Origin: Mytilus galloprovincialis
Lineage: Eukaryota > Mollusca > Bivalvia > Mytilida > Mytilidae
Length of the DNA: 64,000 bases
Assembly (NCBI RefSeq): GCF_965363235.1
Contig: NC_134849.1
Location: forward strand, 47,996,122 to 48,060,121
Direction: 5' to 3'
The notes below the pieces were generated by a model. That model saw only the letters and a program-made list of their open reading frames with translations, had not been told where the DNA came from and did no database searches. The stretch's first letter is position 1, and each line of letters begins with the position of its first letter. This document shows, piece by piece, positions 56,201-64,000 of this stretch. A program made the position numbers and the translations under genes.

Positions 56201-59200
56201 CTTTTAACTGATAGGTTACATTTGCCAACACTTGATATCTATACTAATAAAGGAAGATACCGATTTTTTTTATGAACAGCAACTCCTCTGAAACCATACG
56301 TTGGAAGTTTGAGCGTTAAGGAAGGTAATCCTAAATATGCCACTGATGCTTCCCCTTCCGACACAAAATACTTATAAAATGGTTTTTACATATGCAGGTA
56401 TCTTTAAGCTCCTAAATGAATTTGTGCTGCTACACATTTTATGCCCTTCTAAGGTAGTATGAGGAAATAAACTTATTCGATCAAGCATCCGTTCTTGTGT
56501 ACTGTAATAGGTAACTGATCAAGCACCCATTGTTATATACCGTATTAGGTTATTTGTTTAGCAAACATTCTCGTGTAACGTATTAGGTAATTGATCGAGC
56601 ATCCTTTCTTGTGTACCGTATTATGTAATTGATCGAGCACCCTTCTTGTGTACTGTATTAGGTAATTGAGCGAACACCCCTTCTTGTGTACCGTATTAGG
56701 TAATTGATCGAGTACCCGTTCTTGTGTATCGTATTAGGTAATTGATCGAGCATCCGTTCTTGTGTACCGTATTATGTAATTGATCAAGCACCCCTTCTTG
56801 TGTACCGTATTAAGTAATTGATAGAGCAACTGTTCTCGTGTACCGTATTAGGTAATTGATCGAGCACCATTTCTTGTGTACCGTGTTAGGTAATTGATCG
56901 AGCAACCGTTCTTGTGTACCGTATTATGTGATTGATAGAACACCCTTCTTGTGTACCGTATTATGTAAATGATCGAGCACCCATTCTTGTGTACCGTATT
57001 AGGTAATTGATCTAGCACCCGTTCTTATGTACTGTATTATGTAATTGATCGAGCATCTGTTCTTGTGTACCGTATTATGTAATTGATCGAGCACCCCTTC
57101 TTGTGTTCTGTATTAGGTAATTGATCGAGCACCCGTTCTTGTGTATCGTATAAGGTTATTGATCGAGCAATCGTTCTTGTGTAATGTATTATATCATTGA
57201 TCGAGCACCCATTCTTATGTACCGTATTATGTAATTGATCGAGCACCCGTTCTTGTGTACCGTATTATTTAATTGATCGAGCACCCGTCGTTCTTGTGTA
57301 TCGTATTAGGTAATTGATCGAGCACCCGTTCTCGTGTACAATATTGTGTAATTCATCGATCACCCTTTCTTGTGTACCGTCTTGGGTTATTGATCGAGCA
57401 CCTGTTCCTGTGTACCGTATTATGTTATTGATCGAGCACCAGTTCTTGTGTACCGTATTGTGTAATTGATCGAGCACCCGTTCTTGTGTACCGTGTTATG
57501 TTTTGATCGAGCACCCGTTCTCATGTACCGTATTGTGTAATTGATCGAGCACCCGTTCTTGTGTACCGTATTATGTTATTGATCGAGCACCCGTTCTCGT
57601 GTACAGTATTGTGTAATTGATCGAGCACCCGTTCTTGTGTACCGTATTGTGTAAATGGTCGATTAGATTATATATGATAGGGCCACAGACATGAATTTTT
57701 CTTTTGCAGTAATATAGTATTAAGTTCAACATTACATGAAGAGGGTTTACTTTGTAACATGCGTTTATAATTTCTACGTGTTCCTAATGCTTAAAAAGTG
57801 TTACATGTCTTTGAATATTTTTATCTTCTTTATCAATCTTTCGTTAAAAATATACTAAGTACTTTTATTATTTTAAAGTAACAAGGTTTCATTCATTTTC
57901 TTCATTAAACTGTGTGTCTTCGTTAAGTTATTCGATAAAAAAAAAACGATGTTAGTTGTATTTAAAGATTCATTGAATAACAAAGATTTTATTTTTGAAG
58001 AATTCACAAGGATTTCAAAGAAATCGCAATTTTGGAATGGGAATGAATAACCAGCAGATGAATCATCAAAATACATTCCAACAGCGACAACAACAGCAGC
58101 AGCAACTACAACAACAACAGCCACAACAACAACAACAGCAGCAGCAGCAGTATCAACAACAACAAAATTTCGGTCAGCAGCAACCAGGTCAACCTCAAAT
58201 TAGTAATATGAACCAGGGTCAGCATTTTTTTCGACAACAGCCACAACAGCAACAGCAACAGCAACAGCAACAACAATTTAATCAGAATCATATGAATAAC
58301 ATTCCAAACGGACATAAGCCTTTTGGAAATTCCCAAAATAAAAAATTTAACCAATTCGGTAGTCAGCCTAGTGGAAATGGTGTTTCTGTACTTTCGCAGA
58401 GTAGACCTGCTAATGGCCCTCCTTATCAAAGAATGCAAGTCATGCCACAAAATCAGAATGGTTTTCAAAACAATCAACCACAAGGTCAAATGACTCAATA
58501 CAATCCACAACAACAACCAGGAAATACAATGTTCAATCAAATGCCAACACATGGACAAATGACTGGACCGCAACATGGTCAAATGCCAATGCAAAACATG
58601 GGACAGGGTATGCAAATGCCCGGACCACAAGTGTCTGGTCCAATCCAAAGTCAGTCAGTTAATGTAATACCTGGACAAACTGGACCATCAGCGTCAACAG
58701 CAATGGGCCAGCAGCCAAATGTACAGGGACAAAAACCTTATATGGGCCCTGGACAACCCTTTCAATCAAACCCTAATCTGGCAGTAATCGATCATCCAGT
58801 CAAGCCAACAACAACACCAAAACCACCATCGTCGACAGTGGATGGGGAAGGACTGGTTTGTATGACCACTGCTGACTGTGAAGTTGGTTGTTGTTTTAAT
58901 ACCACAGGACAGTTGTTAGATACTACAACATATGGTGCTGGTGGTCCTCAGGAAGGACGAGGTATGTTATGCTGAGAAGCAGAAATATTTACATGCATGC
59001 ATTTTTGTTTTTTTTATGTAATACTTGTGTTTCTGAACTACATGTAATGCATTCCAGTTTTGGCAGAAGGAATTCGACTACTAGTGTTGTGTTTATGATT
59101 CATTTCATTTACCACATGTACATTGAACACATACTTCCCATTTCTGATCAATTATGTTTTTTATGTAAACAGTTGTTGCCCGTTTTCAAACCAAGCTTAC

Positions 59201-61238
59201 ACAAATATCAAGATTTAAGCTGTTTCAAGTCGAAAAGACCTTCGTAGCTACGATTCAAAGTAGAGACAAATCAAAGGTTCATGTATTATCAAGTTGCAAT
59301 TGACAAAGTAGGTGAAATTGTCTTTTAAATCACCAGAGAAACAAATTCTACCACCAAATTTCGTAGAATACGATATTACTCCAATCTCGACAGTTACATC
59401 TTAAAAATATTATAACAAGTGGCAAAAAAAATTGCATTTAAAATTTGAAAACTGACTCGAGTAGATAAATGTCGTATCACATTCGATGCAGGGGGAGAAT
59501 CTAGACATAAATATTACATTCCTCAAACAAGCTTTCTGTGTCATTTGGTCTCTTGGGGAGAGTTTATTGTCGCATCTTCTTTTTCGAATATTTATAGAAT
59601 AAATATATTAAAATTAATTGAAAAATGCACGCTTTATTTAGTAAACATGGTTTGATTTACGAATATTTAATGGTTTTATGTGTTTACTGTTTCTTTCTAG
59701 CATCCGGAAAATGTTTTATTAAATCTCCCGGACTTGGGGATGTTTGCGATGATTTATGTCCATGCACAATGGGTAAGTTAAAATCATTAAAGTTAACAAC
59801 AAACAAAAAATATTGAGTGATTGGAAATTCCTCATGTCGAAACGTCATTTGTTACCTTTCAAAAAGTAAATCGTAGAAATATTCAAGTTAAGATTTTACT
59901 TTTTACAAGTAAAATACTGATAAGCGCTTATCATTTTCACGTCGAAACATCGGTGACATCTTCTCTTCATATCTTTTGTACCCCCCCCTTTTTCCGCCAC
60001 AAAAAATGCAAAAAAGTCGAAATGTGTTGATCAGTTTTGATTAGCGATGTTGTCTGTAACCAACGTGTCCTTTCCACTAATATTGGTCGTAGTTATCGCT
60101 GTGTGGAATCCGGCTTTCGGAGGTGCAGGTTTTGTATTTAGTAAAGATAAAATTGCTTATGCGATTTTTTTTTTTTGATAATTATATGGAATAAAAAAAG
60201 GGCCACAGCAAAAAAGTAACATGTGTATTCAAATGATTTCTCAATTTCTCATTCAGATCAATTAAAAAATAAACATGAGCGGAAGGGGATTTTTTAGTAG
60301 AGGGGCGAAAAATACAAAAGGGACTGTCAAACTCATAGATCGAAAATAAAACTGACAACGCCAGCCCATGGCTAAAAAAGAAAAAGACAAATAATAGTAC
60401 ACAAGACACAACATAGAAAACTGACGACCAAGCAACACGAACCCCACCAAAACCTGGTGCTCCGGCTTAATAATGATTGATCTTTATATTGACACTGTGG
60501 AATTACTTTGTAGGTCTGAAATTGTTAAAAAAAAAAAAAACCAATTCAAATATTATCCTTGCATGTTAACATATAGAACCATAATTTTCAAGTTAGGTGA
60601 TCGATTCATCCACTTTGGAGCCATCTTATCATCCTTTGCGTTTAAACCAAATCTCCATAATTAGGTTTATTCAAACGATTGCCCTCCCGGTTTGGCTTCC
60701 AAAAATGTGAAATCGAATTGGATATTTCTGATCTCTGATTATAACGCCCTAGCCGTGCGTTATATAATAAACGTTGTAATTTTGTTTACTTTTAAAACAG
60801 AATTTCTTTCAAGATACGAAATATATCAAGATTAAGATGACCTTTTCAATAGAAAAATGCGACTGATTAACCCCAGAAATTTCAGTTTTAACTTCTGGTA
60901 ATTACATTCTTTCTCACTCAGGTCGTGCTACTATGAATCTCAGTATGATTGTGTTATATAGACACTATTAAAAGTTGATTTATGTATGCCTTCAACCCAT
61001 ATGGGTAAAAATGTGCATTTATTCAATAAATGTATTTTTTTATTTACTAGGTCACACATGTTACAGACGATATACTCCCAATTATCCTCAACCTGGAAAG
61101 GCACCACCACCTCCTATTGATCCAGAGACTGCACCTAAACCACAGAGAGCATGTCTACGAGCAGGTGTTGTCGATGCTGAACGATCAGCGTTTTGGCAGT
61201 GTTATTTTGATGTTGCCTGTTCTGGGCCCTTACCATAA
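53206..61238 (+). CDS. Secreted Gln-rich protein, prokineticin/Dkk-like C-terminus
   Basis: Five exons: 53206-53271, 55800-56093, 58001-58961, 59701-59772 and 61051-61238 (TAA), with phases 0, 0, 1, 1. The product is 526 residues. Exon 1 encodes a signal peptide (hydrophobic core after 'MAAYMLC', likely cleavage near 'SIQGQ'). Exons 2-3 give a long Gln-, Pro-, Met-, Gly- and Asn-rich region with polyGln runs up to nine and eleven. The C-terminus has a ten-Cys pattern, C-x5-DC-x3-CC, then C-x10-C, then C-x-C-x2-G-x2-C and one more Cys, as in prokineticins, Dickkopf C2 and colipase; two further Cys follow. The inferred role is an extracellular matrix or signalling protein; shell or byssus matrix is possible but not shown. 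Confidence 0.85.
54942..55097. mobile_element. Small hAT-like MITE in intron 1
   Basis: The inverted ends are 'cagaggcggattta' and the complement of 'tggatccgccactg'. Inside are G- and C-runs ('ggcccgccccccccc' and 'gggccccc'). The end sequence CAGTGGCGGATCC is, from memory, shared by many animal hAT-derived MITEs. The copy is 156 bp. 'ggtat' occurs on both sides, but a full 8-bp duplication is not clear. Confidence 0.65.
56480..57658 (+). repeat. 38-bp minisatellite, about 31 copies, intron 2
   Basis: The unit contains 'ttcttgtgtaccgtattagg' and 'taattgatcgagcacccg'. Copies toward the right are more alike than those at the left. It fills more than half of intron 2 of the Gln-rich gene. Open frames on the minus strand are by-products. 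Confidence 0.93.
58001..58961 (+). CDS. Main exon of the Gln-rich protein
   Basis: Acceptor 'atttttgaag', which is a poor pyrimidine tract, though the reading frame matches both neighbours. The exon encodes 320 residues. The first 100 are dominated by Gln; the middle has repeated 'GQM', 'MQ' and 'GP' motifs; the last 45 begin the Cys domain ('VCMTTADCEVGCCFNTTGQ'). A 180-codon frame on the opposite strand, rich in Leu, is the mirror of the Gln codons. Confidence 0.85.
59535..59586 (-). repeat. Short family A relic in intron 3
   Basis: 'tttggtctcttggggagag' and 'catcttctttttc' match the minus-strand form of the family A start. Confidence 0.4.
59701..61238 (+). CDS. Exons completing the ten-cysteine domain
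   Basis: Exon 59701-59772 (phase 1 to 1) adds 'GKCFIKSPGLGDVCDDLCPC'; exon 61051-61238 adds 'GHTCYRRY', a Pro-rich linker and the final Cys residues. 'CPCTMGHTC' has the same C-x-C-x2-G-x2-C spacing as the Dickkopf segment C-Y-C-x2-G-x2-C. Splitting the domain over three phase-1 exons is compatible with the prokineticin/Dkk group, as far as I recall. Confidence 0.75.
60285..60470 (-). mobile_element. Penelope-like 3' tail in intron 4
   Basis: The reverse complement holds 'gtcagttttattttcgatc', 'gtttgacagtcccttttgta' and 'ttctatgttgtgtcttgtg', the same blocks as at 27.5 and 45.6 kb. It is a strongly 5'-truncated insertion in the intron of the Gln-rich gene. Confidence 0.6.
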
Positions 61239-61785
61239 TTGACAAGACAATTTCTGTGTTGCATATTTACAAATTTGAATATTTAATGCTTTGTGGACAA
61301 TCTTTTTGTTTATTAGATTGCAGACATTACACAGAAGTTACGATGTAACTGTTGAAGAATACATTATTCGTTTCGTTTATTCATTACATTTTAAATGTCT
61401 ATGTTGTTTGCGGTATTTTTTCGTTTGACTGCAGTCTTTCATTTATTTTATGTATGAAATGAAGTACTATTGTTCTCAGACTGATGAAACATATGATAAT
61501 ATAAAAAATATGTTCAAGTCGAGTAAGCTTACCCCCTAATTACTTATTGTAGGGATCATTTAAAAAAAAAACATTTGCATGACTCCTTGTAACTTGTATG
61601 ACATTGCTGTTAAAACAAAAATTACTGAATAGTACATCGACCGATATTAGAGTGTAGAATTGAATTATCATCAGTAATTTCAAGTCTTTAGATTTGCATT
61701 CAGTGAGTATTCTTTCATACGGTATAGTTTATTATCGTTTTGTGGATACGTGTGTATTCTGAAGGCTAGTATACCGCCATTTGAT

Positions 61786-61791
61786 AATAAA
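61786..61791 (+). terminator. Probable poly(A) signal of the Gln-rich gene
   Basis: AATAAA lies 548 bases after the TAA and is followed by 'gtgctttaaattattgtgtt', a T/GT-rich stretch. The 3' UTR would be about 570 bases. Confidence 0.6.
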
Positions 61792-62979
61792 GTGCTTTAA
61801 ATTATTGTGTTTTTATGTAAGTGTTGTTGTTCAATTGATCGACAGTAGAAGGGAGACGTTTGACATCTCGTACACTACTTAAACATGCCTCATCTGCATG
61901 TGTCTAAGCTAGGACCCCACCAGTGACATGTTGTACGTCAGGTATAGACACTTGTTTATTATTTATGACTACATGTTTACCTCTAAATGTCTTTTTGATT
62001 ATTTGTGTCAGGTTTAACATATATCTCCTCTTGCTATCATTAGAAAGAACATAAGTCAGACGAATCGACGCATTTTTATGTTGAACAATTACTAAGGTAT
62101 TAAAGGAAGCCAATACATCGTGTCAATTGTTGTGATGTTCAACAGCAGCATTCAGTCTAGTCGTTGGTAAAGCGCCTCCATCTAGGATCTTATCTTTAGG
62201 AAAAGTTATAATCATGAAACTTCATGATTTACTTTTCTCAGTTTTGAGTATTTCAGTGCAGTGCTTACGTCAAGAACAACGATATCATTGTAAGTTGCAT
62301 TGTCAGCAGGTGTATACACAAAATGCTTTCCTAGAGTATCTAACTTGCTTAGATATAGTTGTTGTTAAATAATTTCGTACAATTTTACTTCCGAATTTTG
62401 TGTAGACACAAAAGGAATAATCCAATGTTTTATCAGCTTTTTCTCTTCTATAACGAGATTTGCTGTAAGAGGGAAAAGGTAGATGGACTATCGCCATTTC
62501 TTGTTGTTAATTTTGTCATGTAAGTTCCTTTTGTAAAAAAGATCACGGACACTCAAGAAATAGACGTAATATTTTCAGTATCAATGTCGGCTGAAAAAGA
62601 TGTATTTTGGGACATTTTGTAGACGCTAGAAAATATGTTAGTTCAATGTCATCAAAGTATGAAGGTATAGATCGGTAGCATAATGTTTCCTTATCCCATC
62701 CTATTATCAATCAGACCAATCTAACATGACTGTTACAAAAGTGTGAGGTTTGGCGATTTTTATGGGTCATCTCTTATTTTAGATAAAAAAAATTAACACA
62801 GAAATCAAGATCACTATCCGTGCGTAAAATGGTGTGATTTTACATGTTGTTTATTTCAAGGTGCTATACACCAGGCTGAAGCTAGCAAACAATATACTAG
62901 TTCTACCATATAAAATCAGTTACACCTATCTACTATAAAATTCCCTATTTTGAATAAAAACAAAAATAAAATTTATAGG
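61792..62979. other. Intergenic spacer with a possible minus-strand relic
   Basis: It separates two converging genes. On the minus strand, broken frames between about 62430 and 61908 read protein-like text ('FVYTPADNATYNDIVVLD', 'KRRYMLNLTQIIKKTFRG'), interrupted by stops and a frame change, so at most a pseudogene or retroelement relic. Confidence 0.35.
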
Positions 62980-62985
62980 TTTATT
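62980..62985 (-). terminator. Possible poly(A) signal of the transporter gene
   Basis: TTTATT on plus, that is AATAAA on minus, about 50 bases downstream of the stop. Such a short 3' UTR is possible, but other hexamers may be used. Confidence 0.35.
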
Positions 62986-63034
62986 TTTAGCATGTATTGA
63001 AATTATTATTCACAAATTAATATAACTTGAGAAT

Positions 63035-64000
63035 TTATCCACTTAAATCTACAGACTTTTTTCTCCATGGTAAAATGCTGGACCTTCTTCTAGACTTCCT
63101 TCTAATAACAAGTTCAAAGTCCAATCTTGAACTTTTATTACTCCCACTATAATACCTTGCTACCAATGTTATGAAGAAGAAGACAGATGCCACTAACAGT
63201 GTTGCAGCAGCACAGAAAAATGACATGTCGTAATTTCCAGTTGTATCTCGTATAAACCCTTCAACAATGAAAGTAATAAATATGTAAAAGTCAATTAATA
63301 AAAAGGAAATAGCCTATTCCAGATATTCATCAACCAATATGCAAGTCACAACATCGCTCCATCTTTCAATTTCTAACTCTCTTATATATGTAAGTGTACT
63401 TATTATGGGTATCTACACAAGCTACTTACTGAGATAATCCCTGTTTAGATGCAGTTCGTAATGCTCAGTCTTTAGTTTAATGTTGTTTGTCTGGTGTTTT
63501 TTTTTTTTTTTTTTTTTTTTTTTTGAGTATAGGCTAATTAACGCATTTAACTATGTTAAAATTATTTTGTTTATAGTCTATTGTTTATTGTCTCTTTAAT
63601 GTTCAGTACCATTTTTTAAATATTTTTTTTGGCATATGGATTGTGAATAAAAAGGGATGTAAGAATACGACAATGAAATAGCAACCTCATAAAACATAAA
63701 ACAAATTACATCAATCAGTCATCATACGGTCTTCGACAATAGATTGGTGTGATACAAAATGTTAATCTCTATCTCTCCCGTAGTCCGTAAACAAAACTTA
63801 TTGGGATTGATAGTTCATATTGACAGATAGCATACAACTTAACTAATGGCATTTAAAAATGTCCTATCAGTAAACTTGAAGTATTAACCTTGAAAACTCT
63901 TACCTGATATAGGCCCAGCTGCGGCATTCATTACTCCAGAACATGTCATAGATATTCCAAGAGCAGCTGAATAATTTTCCTCTCCAGCAAGTTTGATAAT
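63035..64000 (-). CDS. Monocarboxylate transporter (SLC16-type), 3' part
   Basis: Two exons are visible on the minus strand: 63904-64000, which runs off the window, and 63035-63258, which ends with TAA. They join in phase 1 across an intron of 645 bases (donor 'gtaaga', acceptor 'attgttgaag'). The joined text reads 'ALGISMTCSGVMNAAAGPISG' shortened here to its key residues, then 'FIRDTTGNYDMSFFCA' and a last hydrophobic helix 'TLLVASVFFFITLVA', then a basic tail with 'RRKSRRRSS'. A 'GPxxxG ... D.TGNYD' pattern is typical of SLC16 proteins before the last helix. The family is a twelve-helix MFS group moving monocarboxylates or related small molecules across membranes. The subtype cannot be told from this fragment. 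Confidence 0.8.
63497..63524 (+). repeat. Poly(T) run in the transporter intron
   Basis: A run of about 27 T, poly(A) on the transcribed strand, in the single visible intron. The A-run could be a retroposon tail, but no body was recognised. Confidence 0.85.

Noticed and set aside
57037-57477. Minus-strand open frames of about 70 codons
   Set aside because: By-products of the 38-bp minisatellite in the intron.
58106-58648. 180-codon Leu-rich open frame on the minus strand
   Set aside because: It is the complement of Gln codons in the main exon of the Gln-rich gene; CAA/CAG reversed reads as Leu codons.
59941-60010. Possible extra exon with poly-Pro codons in intron 4
   Set aside because: A C-run inside AT-rich sequence; no acceptor and donor in phase 1 surround it, and the neighbouring exons already join in frame.
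1-64000. CRISPR arrays, operons, riboswitches and other prokaryotic features
   Set aside because: The tandem arrays have no unique spacers of constant size, and introns, poly(A) signals and repeats show an animal genome.
1-64000. tRNA and 5S rRNA genes
   Set aside because: I looked for the 'ggttcgaatcc'-type T-arm box on both strands by eye and found none with a matching A box; a covariance-model search would be needed to be sure.

Overview
The window is eukaryotic, AT-rich and most likely from a bivalve mollusc, probably a mussel (Mytilidae). Host genes are split by introns with GT..AG borders. The interspersed repeats match, as far as I remember them, families that are abundant in Mytilus: the 'gctcacctggcccgaagggcc' family, the 'cagtggcggatcc' MITE, and a Penelope-like retroelement tail. 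No database search was possible, so the species call is inference.

Layout. 1-2.7 kb: repeat relics and a small MITE. 2.9-8.6 kb: a Ty3/Gypsy (Metaviridae-type) retroelement fossil with gag and pol. 9.9-26.1 kb (+): a cadherin-family membrane protein whose 5' end is missing. Thirteen exons can be joined by phase; they encode five cadherin-like repeats, a Ser/Thr-rich stalk, one membrane helix and a short tail. Two neighbouring tail exons look mutually exclusive. 26.5-48 kb: gene-poor, holding a LINE tail, a Penelope-like tail, a Helitron/Helentron-like element, a Harbinger-like element nested in an older repeat, several minisatellites and an 803-bp TIR element with an 8-bp target duplication. 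48.2-49.2 kb (+): an unrecognised 318-residue protein on one coding exon. 53.2-61.2 kb (+): a five-exon gene for a secreted Gln-rich protein of 526 residues with a C-terminal ten-cysteine prokineticin/Dickkopf/colipase-like domain. 63.0-64.0 kb (-): the last two exons of an SLC16-type monocarboxylate transporter, running off the window.

The four host genes show no sign of acting in one pathway; they look like ordinary neighbours in a repeat-rich animal genome. The cadherin and the Gln-rich protein both act at or outside the cell surface. The strongest leads are the mutually exclusive tail exons of the cadherin, which sit between inverted repeat copies, and the unusual Gln-rich plus colipase-fold architecture.
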